A DNA stretch of 64,000 nt from Microstegium vimineum (GCA_022036555.1 CM039124.1:49604785-49668784), one strand, 5' to 3'; shown: positions 33,412 through 46,200, numbered from the stretch's first letter. A program made the numbers and translations. The notes: generated by a model not told the origin, from the letters alone.

Positions 33412-33746
33412 GGAGCATGTTTGGATCTCTTAACAAATGACATATAAAATTAGTAAATCTTTTATCAATTTTTAATGTTTGGATTCTTTAACAAATGACA
33501 AATGATAAAAGACACATATAAAAATAATTTTATCTCTAATAATTATATTCTCATTCTCATGTCATGCATAAAAGGGAGGGGTATGAGTGAGAGGATTTTC
33601 TATTTACTACTATAAAGTGGTAAATGATAGATTTTTACTCTTTTGTTATTTTTTGTCTTATATATTTGGATCTATTTATCAAAAAAATAGTAATTCTTTT
33701 ATTCTTTTGCTAATTTGCTAATTTGCAGAGAGGATCCAAACACCCC
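33412..33746. mobile_element. MITE with GTTTGGATC-type ends
   Basis: The left end GGAGCATGTTTGGATCTCT is complementary to the right end AGAGGATCCAAACACCCC, with a two-base length difference. The interior is AT-rich and carries the subterminal repeats TTAACAAATGACA and TTTGGATTCTTTAACAAATG. The ends resemble the Tourist element at 39206-39530. No clear 3-base target duplication was found. Confidence 0.6.
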
Positions 33747-33774
33747 TAAGTTAAGAACGAAAGCGTTCAAACTT

Positions 33775-33868
33775 GGTTCGGCCTCACGTACACCAACATG
33801 TTCGACCCGCAGATCGACGCCGTGCGCGCCGAGCTGGACGCAAGGGGTACAAAGGACATGGAGATCGA
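33775..33868 (+). pseudogene. Short fragment of a GH17 beta-1,3-glucanase gene
   Basis: About 94 bases match codons of the glucanase gene 8.2 kb downstream (41960-42054), both containing CTCACGTACACCAACATGTT and GACGCCGTGCGCGCC. Encoded words TYTNMFD and QIDAVRAELDA are still readable, but the flanking sequence is unrelated and there is a frame change (AAGGGGTAC to GCAAGGGGTAC). This is a dead duplicated exon piece lying just upstream of the DUF1668-like gene, perhaps within its leader. Confidence 0.85.
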
Positions 33869-34093
33869 GTTGCTTAGATATGGCCCAACACGATGTGCCA
33901 CAACGCAAATAGGCCCATCAAGGCCCTCTTCTTCTTCTGCTCCTAAAACAAATGGCGTCGTCGGAAGCGGAAGGGCACAACTTCGGCCGCCGCCGCCTAC
34001 CTCTCCCTTCGGGCGTGGAGAGAGAGAGAGAGAGTACCCGACTAAGCCCTCGCCCCCAATTTCCCCCTTTCCTCGAGCGAGAGCGAGACGAAG

Positions 34094-35346
34094 ATGGCGC
34101 CCAAGAGGAAGAAGAGCCATGGAGATGGCAAGGTGGAATCGCAGGACGACCTGGCAGCAAATCCGGGCGACACGTCGGCATCCGACTTCACCAAGACGGT
34201 CTACCTCGTGGCGGAGCACGAGGGGGAGAAGACGGCCTACTCCGTTTTGAAGGTCGCCGCCGCGGGTCCGCACCGTGGCCGGTCTACCCAACACAGCGCG
34301 CGGCATGTCCTTCGTCTCCGTACACTCGAAGCACGGCTCCTGGATCGTCGGCGTTGGGGGCGGGCTACGAACGGGGACCATCATCTTCGACCCGAGCACG
34401 CTCAAGACGTACGAGGGCCCGCGGTTCATGCACCCCAACCGCAACCCCGTCCTCCTCTCCCTTGCCGGCGAGGTGTACGCCCTCTCGCGCCAACCCCGAG
34501 TGGTGCCCGTGCCCGACATCGATTTTGAGCCGTGGTTCCACTCTCTCAGCTTCAACAAAGAGGTCCCCATCGGCGGCGGCGTGGGTAACACTTACTGGTG
34601 TCGGCTGCCGCCGCCGCCCTTCTTCCCTTGGTCACTGAACCCCTATCAGTTTCGTAATCCTCCGGAGGTTTCAGTCACGTCCTATGCTGTTGTGGGCTCC
34701 TCCCACATCCTGCTTTCCGGCGTTTCTGCACAACGAGCACAGCAAGAAGAACCTATTGTTTTGGGTACCTATGCTTTTGATGTGGTGAACAAGACGTGGG
34801 AGAAGGTCCATGCTGAAAATCTGCCATTTGTTGGCCAGGCCATGCCCCTCAGTGGCAGCGGCGGCAATCTCTTTGTCGCCTGCCCCATATCCAAGGAGAA
34901 CAATGGTGCCACAGCTGTGTCTGCCTCTCTGTTCCACATCTCTCTCTATCAAGGCCATGTCGCCTCCCTCATTGTTGATCCAAGAGTTCCCGATGCCATG
35001 TCCCTCATTATCAATCCAAGAGTTCCCAGTGAAGGCATCAGAGGGCAGGATCCCCAAGCCACTCTTCTGCCCCTTGGGAAAGGGAATTTTCTGTTCGATC
35101 ATGCTGGGATCCTCTCTTCGAAGTCGCGGAAAACCCAACTGCCTGAAGGAAGACCAGGTTATCTTGAGCGCCTTTCAGATTGAGAACATGGACGCTATCT
35201 TGAACGCATGTCAATCTGTGGGCACAGATGCTAAGAACCTGCAAGTCGCTGTACAAGTGAAGGAACAGGGACATGCCTACAAATCCAAAGGTCGATCTGA
35301 TGTGCTGGATTCTGACATGCCTTTGGTTGCTGCATTGTCCATGTAA
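34094..35346 (+). pseudogene. DUF1668-like protein A (tandem copy, frame-broken)
   Basis: The start MAPKRKKSHGDGKVESQDD is shared with copy B, which supports the ATG at 34094. The body (SKHGSWIVGVGG, TIIFDPSTLKTYEGP, LGTYAFDVVNKTWEKV, NLPFVGQAMPL) has the beta-propeller-like look of the cereal-specific DUF1668 family, whose function is unknown; the family call is tentative. The frame changes near 34268 at a GGG run and again between about 35090 and 35180, after which the C-terminus ending ALSM continues in a different frame to 35346. It ends SM|GTAAGC, so a short last exon lost by duplication is possible. The N-terminal basic stretch could be a nuclear signal. Confidence 0.6.
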
Positions 35347-35498
35347 GCATCTGGGTGTTTCTCTCATTTACTTCTTTGGGCTATGTACCAATCATTTATG
35401 TTCCTGCTGCTTCCACTAGATTAAATCTTCCGCATTTTTGCCACAGCAAGCCAGCTAGTGAACTGACATTTTTCCCCCTTTCCTCGAGCGAGACGAAG

Positions 35499-37842
35499 AT
35501 GGCGCCCAAGAGGAAGAAGAGCCATGGAGATGGCAAGGTGGAATCGCAGGACGACCAGGCAGCAAATCTGGGGGGTCAGAGCCGGGCAGGGCATCTGGAG
35601 GAGATCTCCAGCCATGATCGGCCAGCAGATGCAGATCAGTCTGATGCAGGCCAGGAAGTACGAGACCTCGATCTGGCGGGGATCTATTCCAGGGAGAGCC
35701 GGGATCGGTCGGCCTATCTGGTGGCTTGCCACTGGGGCTGGTCCAGGTCTTACAGACACTACAGCGTGTTCAAGATGGTGGACCTCGCTGCTTCATCTGC
35801 GTCGGAGGCGAGCCGGAAGCGCCTGAAACGTCTCGGCAGACTCAAGGCCGACGCCGGTGGCAAGGTCTTCACCTCCGTGAGTTCTAGGAATCGCGCGTGG
35901 ATCGTCGGCGTAGAGGGCGATCACCGCGATACCATCATCTTCGACACCAGCAAGGAGAAGAAGGGTAATCCAAGGACCGAATCTCAATTCCGCAAAATTG
36001 AACCCTGTTCTGACGACCGTGGGGGATAAGGTATACGCCATGTCCAAGTTTCCCTCTTGGGTTTTAGACCTTGATTTCCCACCCTGGTTCGAGGTACTCG
36101 ATCTTTCCAAAGCAAAAATCGTCAAAGTTGCTGGCAAGCTTCACCTGGAGGACTGCTCCTGGACTCCCCTGCAGCATCCACCTTGCATGCCTTGGGAGCT
36201 CAGCCCGAGTCAATACACCATACTGCCATTTGTAATTCTCCAGTCCTGTGTGGTGGTTGGCCCCTACATACTCGTATCTTTCAACCATTCATCATGGGGC
36301 ACATATGCATTTGACACCAACGCACAAGAACCATACCAGTGGCACAAGGTCGACAAGGATATTTTGCCTTTCATTGGCCGTGCCACCCCACTCGGCTCTA
36401 TCTTCCTTGCTTCATCTCGCAAGGGGCCCATCAGTGCTTACCGCATCCATGTTGCAACATCTGATGACGAGGATAATGCTCTCAAGTTGTCCATCACTGT
36501 ACTCCCAGTAAAATACATGGAACGTGAAGTTGATGTAGAGCCCTGCTTCTCTTCCTTGGACAATGAAAGCTTCTGCTCATTGAGTCTTTCAGTTGACAGA
36601 GACAGCTTGACTTATAAGCACGAGACTGGTACACACTTTCCTCGGCAGGTGCATGTAAACTTGAAGACATATCAAATAGTGAACCCTTTAGTCCTGGAAA
36701 ATCGGGATGAAACCATGCTAGCTGTGAATCCAGAGGTTGCAGTCTCCAGTCAGGAGGAATGTACCTTAAAGATTGCCAGTTCAACTCATGGTTTCTCTCC
36801 GTCTGGCTTCAGTCTTGTATCGATGTAAGTACCATTGACATCTATATTGCATAGTAATTTTCATCGATCATGGCCCTTCTATATGCAAACACGAATATTT
36901 GACAGAACTGATGCATGCCGTTTCATTTATCTGTCTTTAAAATCTCACAGTTTGTTTTCCCTGTACTGTGAGCCCTGCTACATTTCTTGCATTGTCACAA
37001 GTCGTTTCCTTTAACTCGGGCTTGGTTAGATTACATGTATCACGATTTTTAACTACTAAAACTTGGTGGCCAACTCTGTTATGTCCTCCCACTTCCGCAC
37101 CCTTTTTTAGTGTTTTTAAGAACAAAGATGTACACGCATTTCATTTTATCCTTTTCATTGGAATTGGGGCATATTCTTTATCGTGAGTGCTGTAGAATTT
37201 GACATCCAGGTGCCTCTCAGGCAGCATGAGATTGTTGTAATGTGTATTGCTTTAAAACGCTAGGTATGCTGATAAGTGATAATCAGTGGCTGTTTTGCTA
37301 CCTTAAACAAGTTTTAGGAGTAAGCGTGTTGAGATGATACAAAGCAATATGCCTGATTGACCAAATGATAAAATATTATAGACGAATGTTCTCTTTGCTA
37401 TTTCTTAAAGGTGCTGATGGCTGCTTGTCAGGGCTGAATTTTTAGGTAGCATATGCATTAAGGCTTACTGCCTCTGTTCCCAATTATAAGTTGTTTCACA
37501 CTTGTGAACAAAAAAAAAAAAAAAAAAAAATTGAATGTAGGCTATACCTTGTTGCCATTCATGTGGGTTCCACATTTGAAAAGATGAACTCTTTCTCATT
37601 GTGGCTTTGGAGAAGAATTGGATTATTCCATACTGCTAGAAACTATCAGACTTTGCTTAAGGTGTTTGTGAGTAAACTCCCACGCTCCCAGCATTGGTTG
37701 TATTATATTACTTGTTCCTAGCATTTAGTGGACAAATGATTCAAATGTTTACTTGATAAGTTGATATTCCTCATTGCCTTTGCTATGTCATGTTTAGTTG
37801 TATTAATTATTTCTCTTTTTACTCAGGGACGCGTCCAATTAA
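35499..37842 (+). pseudogene. DUF1668-like protein B (tandem copy, one frame break)
   Basis: This is a paralogue of A, with an identical first 19 residues and an identical stretch upstream of the ATG (CCTTTCCTCGAGCGAGA), so the duplication included the leader. Domain words RNRAWIVGVEGD, IIFDTSKEKK, VLDLDFPPWFEVL, WGTYAFDTNAQ and ILPFIGRATPLGS parallel copy A. A one-base break occurs at the GGG near 35965. Reading can stop at 36828 (TAA after SLVSM). Alternatively the GTAAGT at 36827 is a donor joining to an acceptor at 37826, adding only DASN before TAA at 37840-37842; this better explains the perfect donor. Function unknown. Confidence 0.6.
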
Positions 37843-39202
37843 GAAGTGATTTTGTGTTGGAGATCCGTAGACTGTATTTTGTTCCCTTTTTTTGGTTGGG
37901 AGGGTAGCAGCAAGCATTTCTATGTTCCTATGGTAAAAACATGGTTGCGGTGGTGACAGCAAGCATTTTATATTTCCTGTGTGGTAAAGCAAGCTTGTCC
38001 AGGCTTTCTTTGCTTTCTGTCATTTCAAATCAAACACCTATATACGTATTTGTATGGTAAACCAACTCTTTAACTATGCTTTGATTGTTTGGATCATTTT
38101 ATTTGATAAAGTCAGAAGTTTAAAGGTTGTTTTTTTGCTTGTTTGTTTAATTATTGTATCATTCACTGTTTTATTATTAGTCTAGGTGGGGTGGGAGGCT
38201 CACAGCGGTATGTTTTGCAAGTAAAAGTTGGTGAACGCATGCATTAGACAAGGCGGCCTTGTTGTGTCCAAAAGTTTTGTATGGGCATCTCTACCAATAG
38301 CTTTGGTGCCCACTGGCTATATATTCTTCCAACGGAAACCAAATAATTTGTAGTCCGCTGTTGTATGTCCTTAAGGAATGAAAACTAGAGAATCCTCTGT
38401 CCTTGCTTTTGTCTGATACATCGAGTAAGAACACCAAGCTGCCCAAATCCCCACCACATTAATATTGTTGCATCTCCCACTATTCTTAAACTAAAATTTT
38501 AGTGGATGATTTTTAGTATTCTAGCGTGACAACTAAATATATGTTAGGAAATGATGCGGTTTGCTAATGTGAATAACACGAATGCGGGATAATTACATGT
38601 GTTAGTTGGATTTATTAGTGGATGCTGACGTGGACACTTTGCATGGCGAGATAATATGTTAGTGGGATGTTTTAGTGAATCTCAAATATCCAATTTTCTT
38701 ATTTTAGAACTGGTATTGGCCTGGAACGGGAACGGATGAAAACATGAAGAAGAGTTTAATTCACTCTCAAGCATCCAGCAACGATGTGTTGTCGATGACA
38801 ACAATGACACCGCCGCTCGGCCTTCTCATTTTCCACTCCTCAGCGCACAATCAATAGTATTTAGAAATGGGCCGAACTTACGATAACCCTCAGCCCCATC
38901 TTGCACCAATCTCTCGTGTATATATGGCTCATTGGCTCATCTCTACTCCAGACAGATGAAAGGTGAAATCAGAGAGAATAAAACGGCAATCCTCTCAGCA
39001 ATCACAACGTACATGATGAGGCGTGCTCGCCGTGCCACTGCCACTTAGGCAGAAGTCCATCCCGACTGGCATTCCATGGTCCAAGCGCAGCTTGCCGTGT
39101 TTATAGGATGTGTTTAGCTTGAGGTGGTCTATCATGAATTATTTCTTGTATCAGTACTAATTATAAGCTCGTGAAGAGTTATATAATGATGTATCAATAC
39201 AT
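37843..39202. other. Intergenic AT-rich DNA
   Basis: No open frame with recognisable similarity. It contains T-rich and A-rich tracts only. A 22-base poly(A) at about 37509-37530, within the presumed last intron of copy B, follows a Stowaway-like CTCTGTTCCCAATTATAAG half-end at 37472. Confidence 0.4.
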
Positions 39203-39205
39203 TAA

Positions 39206-39530
39206 GGCCCCGTTTGGATCTCTGGAATTGAATTTATTATTTAGAGACATTAATTAAGCTAATATGATTGTATACGAATTATAGTTGTATATTATTGTTC
39301 ACCATATGAGAGATATATTTATTTGTTGTATTTCTATTGTAGGAGAGAGAGTTTTGCAAATAGAGATATGGAATGGTGATCTATAGAATTAATTTCCATC
39401 TCACCCTTTGAATTTGAGATAGGCTTAAATGTGAACTTTGAAAAGTGGTGGAATGTCAAATTCCAAGCTAAATAGCTTAATTTATTAAAGTAGATTTTAA
39501 TTTCTTCAAATGAGGGATCCAAACAGCCTC
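39206..39530. mobile_element. Tourist-type MITE (325 bp)
   Basis: Ends are GGCCCCGTTTGGATCTCT and GAGGGATCCAAACAGCCTC. The 3-base target duplication TAA is at 39203-39205 and 39531-39533, as expected for PIF/Harbinger-derived Tourist elements. No coding capacity. Confidence 0.85.
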
Positions 39531-39533
39531 TAA

Positions 39534-40505
39534 GAGAAAAGTAAAAAATAAGTAGATGATGGACTAAACTCGTTCGGCAAACCAAACCCGCCTTGTTGTA
39601 CTACTAGAAGATAATAAAGCTCTCTCTGTATCGCCATCCACCAACTTTTTATGTACTCCTTACGTACAGTTTCTTAAGTGCGGCCGCCGGTGTGATTGGG
39701 GGGCACACAGAAAGGTAATCGGGTCAAATCTTGCCATCGACACCCGTGGCCCATCCAAATCCAGCGGAAGGCCTAGTCTCGCTTTGGCATTCCTCCATCT
39801 ATTCCAGAGCGCTAAATCTGTTAGGATCTCAACTGCTTATGCATATCGATGATTGATTTGATCCTAATCTGTCTAGGATTATATTCCGTATTACTCACCA
39901 TGTGCTTTATATATATATATAAATAAACACCATCGAGAGTCGCTTGTGCAAATCACCTGTGGACTGTGTGGTCCATCGCCGCCTTTCAACTGTTGTACAG
40001 GCTGCCTCCCTCTCTGGTCGCTGCGCAGTTCAAACGGGGCGGCTTCGCTCGCCGTTCTAAAGCCTGGACACGAAGGCGGCTTTGTTTCTAGCAGTGGCGG
40101 AGGCCGGCTTTAGGCTTTAGCGCTTTGGTCATCCATCATCCATCATCCATCGGCTTTCTTTTTCCACCCGTTTTAGCGAGAGCTTTACACGAGGCCGGCC
40201 TTGTTAAGCTGCTGTTATTTCTCCCGCAAAAATAATAAAGCACGGAGGGAGGGGAGCGCCCACCTCTGTGACTCTCTGCTGTCTTCCTCGCTAAGCAACC
40301 GCGGGGGAGGCCCAAGCCCGAGCCCGACCAGGGGTGGCTCGCCGCAGCCTGCCGGGAAAAGCGTGGGCGCGGGAAGCCCGTTATTAGAAATAAGAAGCTG
40401 CAGGGGCCTGTGAGAGGCGCGGGAGTCTCATCAGTTCGCCTGCACCTCTCTCTCTCTGTCTCTCTGATTGTGTCTGTGTGTGCGAGGGTCAGAGGAGCTC
40501 TGGAG
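39534..40505 (+). promoter_or_regulatory. Upstream region of the GH17 gene
   Basis: No coding region is recognised. A (TA)n tract lies at 39909-39922. The leader immediately before the ATG is CT/GT-rich (40443-40480, CTCTCTCTCTCTGTCTCTCT). CATC repeats occur at 40132-40150. Confidence 0.4.
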
Positions 40506-42726
40506 ATGACGGGGACAAGAGAGCTTCTGCTGCTTGCGCTCTTGGGAGTCCTGCAGCTCGCTCGTCTTCTACCTTTCGCAGGTGAGGGTTTTTGGTTTCG
40601 TATCCGACTCTTGTCAGTTCGTCAGAGGTTTCTTTTCTTTGCTGATGAACCACTTGCTGGTACCTTTCTTTCTTTCTTTCTTTCTTCAAAACACCTCAAA
40701 TTTGAACTGAGCTGCTCCGGCCGGATGTTGGTTGCTGCCAGCTGCAAAATTCAGGCCTAGAGAGAAATTTAGCGTGACTTGAAATAGTGGCAGCATCCGA
40801 TTTTCTTTGGCTGAATCTCTTCTTGAGTTCTTGCTCCACGCTATTCTTTCTTTCCCCTCATCAAACTACAGCTGTCTTCTGGTCTGGACTCCTCCACCTC
40901 CATACGGCTTCCTCCGTTCCTTGTCTGACAGTGAAAGGAACAGATGCCCGTGCCGAATAGAGCCGTGTCTGCATTCTCTCGATCTTTCTGAACCACACGA
41001 ATCCATGCCCACCGACCCACCGTCAAGGTGTCATCAAAATGCCATCAGTCGACGGCGACATATAGTAGCGCCGTGCGGTGACACGGACACACGGTGACGC
41101 CTCAGCTAATTACATACAGATACAGTTCTCTAGTTTTGTCAGACGTGCTTAGTCCACTTTTTAAATTTCATCTCCATTATTACACTGGGACTTCACCTTC
41201 GACGTGTCAAGTTTGAAATTCGAGCCTTATTTGTGATTACATTTCTGCATTTTCCCAGCTCATTGTGTGTTTAATTTGAGGTGTTTGGAGCGCGGGAATT
41301 TTACAAGAAGTGACTACTTTTAATCTAAGACGACCACACACGTGCTTGCAGCGTCGCAGTCCTTCATCGGCATCAACTACGGCGAAGTGGCCGACAACCT
41401 CCCGCCGCCGTCGTCCACCGCGCGTCTCGTCCAGTCGACAACCATCACCAAGGTGCGGCTCTACGGGACGGACCCGGCCATCATCTCCGCCTTCGCCGGC
41501 ACGAGCATCTCGCTCCTCCTGGGCGCCACCAACGGCGACATCGCCAACCTCGCGTCCTCGCCCGCCGCCGCCGCAGCCTGGGTGGCCGCGCACCTGCCCG
41601 CCTCGTCGCCGGCCGTCTCCACCGTCTCCGTCGGCAACGAGGTCCTCTTCGCCGACGACGCCTCGCTCGCCTCGCAGCTCGTCCCGGCCATGCAGAACCT
41701 GTACGACGCGCTGCCGCCCAACTCCAGCGTCAAGGTCTCCACCGTGAACGCCATGGACGTGCTGGCGAGCTCCGACCCGCCGTCCTCCGGCGCGTTCAAG
41801 CCGGAGCTCGCGGCGGCGCTCGACCCGCTGCTGGCGTTCCTGAGCAAGACCGGCTCGCCGTTCCTCGTCAACCCGTACCCCTACTTCGCGTACCTCAGCG
41901 ACCCGCGGCCGGAGACGCTGGCCTTCTGCCTGTTCCAGCCCAACGCCGGCCGGCCGGACGCCGGGTCCGGGCTCACGTACACCAACATGTTCGACGCGCA
42001 GGTCGACGCCGTGCGCGCCGCGCTGGACGCCAAGGGGTACAAGGACGTGGAGATCGTGGTGGCCGAGACAGGGTGGCCGCACAAGGGCGACACCGACGAG
42101 GCCGGCGCCACGGTGGAGAACGCGCGCGCGTTCGTGTCGGGCCTCGTGTCCCACCTCGGCTCTCTCGCCGGCACGCCGCGCGCGCCCGGCAAGCCGGTGG
42201 AGACGTACATCTTCGCCATGTACGACGAGGACCTCAAGCCCGGCAAGGCGTCGGAGCGATACTTCGGGCTGTTCCAGACCAGCCTCACCGAGACGTACCC
42301 GACGGGGCTGCTCAGGAACGGCACGGCCGGACTTATACCAGCCACGGCGCCGGCGTCGGCGCCGACGACGTCCGCCCCGACGCTGAAGCCAACGCCAGGG
42401 CAGCAGCAGCCACAGGTGGGTGGGGTTACAGTGCAATACAAGCTGTTTGTCGTTGCTGGCTTGCTGCTTCCAGCTTCGAGTCTGTTCACAGGAACTTCTG
42501 ATGAGAGCGCGTGCTTCCGTCGGTGCAGGTGACTCCAGGGCAGCAGGGCTCGACGGCGGCAGCTGGGCCTTCCGGCCTCTGTACGCCGGGGCCAGGGACG
42601 GCTACGTCGAGGGGGACCACCACCACTGCTTGCGCTCATCCTAGTGCTGCTGAATCGTCTCGCACTTCCTCAATGCTCACTGTTATTGCTGGGTTTTCGT
42701 TCATAGCTTTGCAGATGTTTATATGA
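40506..42726 (+). CDS. GH17 glucan endo-1,3-beta-glucosidase with GPI-type tail
   Basis: Hydrolyses beta-1,3-glucan (callose) in the cell wall or at plasmodesmata. Exons are 40506-40581, 41352-42415 and 42529-42726, joining in frame to 445 codons. Residues 1-25 form a signal peptide (LLLLALLGVLQLARLLPF). The GH17 barrel starts at QSFIGINYGEVADNLP. The proton donor is Glu122 in VGNEVLF and the nucleophile is Glu264 in VAETGWP. YDEDLKPG and ERYFGLF close the domain. A Pro/Ser/Thr-rich linker and a final hydrophobic stretch (LTVIAGFSFIALQMF) suggest GPI anchoring at the plasma membrane; there is no X8 (CBM43) domain. Intron 2 is open in frame to a stop at 42530-42532, giving a possible retained-intron form with a different hydrophobic tail. 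Alternative: a secreted soluble enzyme if exon 3 is not used. Confidence 0.92.
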
Positions 42727-43202
42727 CCTTTTCTTTATGCCTTTTCCAGCTAATGTATTGCGCTACCTTTTGTAATTCTAGTACGTGTTTCACGATCCAA
42801 GCACAGCGTCGACATTTCAAGCACGATAACAGCATTACCATTGTTACTTTGCTAAACAAGAATCTAAAAAGAGACTCGAAAAAGCAAGCGTCCACATCAA
42901 TTCAAATAAAGTGAGATCCAGTGTCAAAGAATGATCAGCTGAAGACATACACACCACGTACCGAAAGGAACCACGTCACCACGTATAGTGGTTTCGTTGG
43001 CACCCAAATACACCAATCGAAAGGAACCACGTGCACGGGAAACATACACACCGCGCACTGAGCAAGGGGCAACAAAAACAACAATCGCAGACCGAGTCCA
43101 GTGCCGCAAGACCCAAAACTGCTACAAATCTCGGCATACCATCATCTTCAAAAACAAAGCGAAGGCGGAGTAACAAACACACAACAGCAGTAGCAATTGT
43201 AT
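42727..43202. other. Convergent intergenic region between GH17 and CAP genes
   Basis: The two genes converge, so this 0.48 kb holds both 3' UTRs. No coding region is recognised. GGAACCACGTCACCACG and GGAACCACGTGCACGGG are a short direct repeat at 42967 and 43023. Confidence 0.6.
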
Positions 43203-46200
43203 TTACGCTCCCGAGTGTGAAACTGGTGAAGTGGTGAATTGCCCGTCCTTGAAACTATGGATGTACTGCTGAGGCAATGCATGCTCCACCTATATAACAC
43301 GAGAACTCAAGTTACGTGCAAGCGTTTGACAGTTGATATACTTACAGAAACATAGATATGGCAGTGCCAATCGATCCTAAATTACTGACTTGAGTAAGAA
43401 AATCTAGGATGCGGATTAAATAAAGAAAAGATGACCCCGACACAAAAAAAATGCTAATTAAACTGCCAAGTTAAATGATATGCATGCGTTGGGTATACCA
43501 AGTACTAACACCTGACATAATATGCAAAAAAATACTGAAATGTGTGTGTGGTGGGGGTGGGGGGGTATTAAATCTGGCATGGCATCAATTCATAATCCAA
43601 ACAGGTTGAGACGATAGACTTAGTCGTCCATTCTATTTCTGAATACACTAGGAAGTCACGATAACATACTATCAGTATTCGCATATCAGTGGTATATCAA
43701 TATATAACCATCTTTGGAACTAAAAGCTCTACAAAATGTAACATGTCGCCAAAATTCTTCTTTCGACCATATATTAAGTTTGCTTATACATCCGAAAGTA
43801 CTTAAGTACAAATGTAAGGTGCAGATCTTACCCAATCAGCGTCAGTGCTGCCACTTGGAACCATCACATTGAGTTCACTAGATTTAGCAGAAGTAATTGA
43901 AGCTCCAAGCGAATCTTTGCTTAAGTACAACTGACATCCAGATGTGTTGTCAATTGATATTGTCGGTGCTGTACCCTGAGAGAAAAAAAGATGAGGAATT
44001 CAGTCTTTTGAAAAAAAAATACAAGTTTGAAATGTAACAAAATGTACATTCAAATAGTGACCTTGTTAGTGTATGTCAGTTATATCAAAGAGAATTATAA
44101 AACTATGGACAATTTCAAATTCTTGAAATTTGTAAACATAACAAGTTCAAAAGAAAACAGAACAAAATTATAATCAAGATTATGAAGGCATTTGAGTGCT
44201 CTGGTTTGAAGAATTAATAATTAAATAAGGAAGTTCACACCATACTCCAAGGAGCTACAATAAAGAGCATAAATAGGTCAACAATCAAATCACACCACAT
44301 ACAATGGACTGATTAGACATCTGCTTATAAAGGATAAAAGAGCAGATCAAGAGGAAACAATGCGAGAAAAGATACCAAATAATGAGAAGATACCTGACAT
44401 TGGACCTCAACGCCATTGCAGTTGACAACCTCAAAAGCTGCTACAACATCCTGAAATACATAGTAGCTAAAATATTTGTTGCCAGAATGATACATCAAAA
44501 TAGGTTACGACCTCTTGGCCTCAAACAATTTAAACTAACCTTGAAAACGATTCCACATTTAGTGCATTTGTCAATAGTGATATTGTTAACCTTGCCTGTA
44601 AAAGTTTATAAGATTTTTGTTACCAAAAGAGAGAAAGGTATACATTAAAACTAAGATACATTACCATTTACTTGAAGGACAGAATCCTTGCATCCATACA
44701 CATAGACAGATTGTCTGGAATCACAATCATCAATAGCAAGGGTCTTCTTGCCAACCTGATTCTCAACCACCCATCTGCCATCAATCGCAAGGAATGCAAC
44801 ATTTTAACACACGGACATCATTTGGTAACATGTCAGTACATAGTTTGATCAAGCATGACAGAAGTTAAAATGGAGTGGTGTACTGTTGTGGGGCGAATTT
44901 CGGGAAACCTAGGTAAAAAAAATCCCCTCGCTCGTCCTCATGCCAAAGCACTGGGGGGCCCCGGCCCAATTCTCACTTGGGCGACGGAACGGCACCGTGT
45001 ATGGGTGAGGGCGGGGGTTCGGGGTTTTTTCTCGCCGGGTGAGAAGGCGCTTTCTTCTTATTCGAAAGCTGCAGCGGCAGTCTTAACCGCTCCGGTCGAG
45101 TCTTTTTTTTTTTTTACTGTTGTGTCTATGTAGCAGAATTCTATGCCAATGCTATATCATTCTAGAAGATTATAAGATACACACAACTGCCACATGTCTA
45201 GCATGCGGTGAACAGGTAACCTGTGATTGATTGAATGCAAAAGCCCAAGCTTGTGGAATGACCAAATGAGATAAACCCATTTGTTCAAACTCAGCCAAAG
45301 TTCCAAAAAGCGTTAAGCGCTAAGCGAGCGGTGACCCGCCGCTTAGCACTTAAGCGGGCTTAAGTGTTCTAGGCGTCTCTTAAGCGTTTACACACTAACT
45401 ACAAATCAGGAGATTTAGTTGCATAAATGTGAGTTAATAGAAAAGGAAGAACAGTACTATAACAGCCCACTCAGCCCATCAAGAGAGGAAGCCCACTAGC
45501 CCATCTAATAAACATTATAACACCCAAGTACTCAACGATGCCCTAACAGGCATCCACCACCATTGAAAGTCCTCGCTCTCCTCCACCTGCGTGCCGCCGC
45601 CGCCGCTCCTCTGCTCCTCCACCGGCGCGCCGCCACTCCTCTCCTCTGCTCCTCCACCGGCGCGCCGCCACTCCTCTGCCCTCCTCCACCTGCGCCTCTG
45701 CTCCTCCGCATGCTCGCCGCTGCTCCTCTGCTCTCCTCCGCTTGTGCGCTGCGACTCCTTGCTCCTCCGCCTGTGCACCGCTCCTCCACCTAAGCAGCAC
45801 AAGCCGGCAGCCGCTGCTCCACCACGGTGGCGCCCGCCTGCGACTACGGGCAGCGCCTAGTGCCCACCCCGGCGCATTAATTGCCGCTTGCACGGGCATC
45901 CACGGCCACCCAAGTGCCGGCAATACAATCAGGAAATGTAAGTAAGGGATGCTTGAGATAAGATTAGTCGATTAAATGGCGTTGGGTTGGCAGGATGTGT
46001 GATGCAAATGGAAGACGTATGAGGTTAAAAGAATGCAAAGTGAGCTATGTCTACTCTACCTACCTAACCCTTAATAATATTAATTCTGGAAAAAGAGCCA
46101 ACAGCTTAATTTTAGCTTCCCATCCTGATTCCTATTGTGGAGAGGCCAAAGACCTCTTTTGGTCACATTTATGCCAGCTAGGTACAGAAACCCAAAACAA

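Noticed and set aside
41237..42436. 399-codon minus-strand open frame opposite the glucanase gene
   Set aside because: An Arg/Gly/Val-rich shadow of a high-GC3 coding exon; the plus strand encodes a complete GH17 domain.
45515..45945. Repetitive open frames on both strands
   Set aside because: They arise from a CT/GC-rich minisatellite inside a CAP intron.
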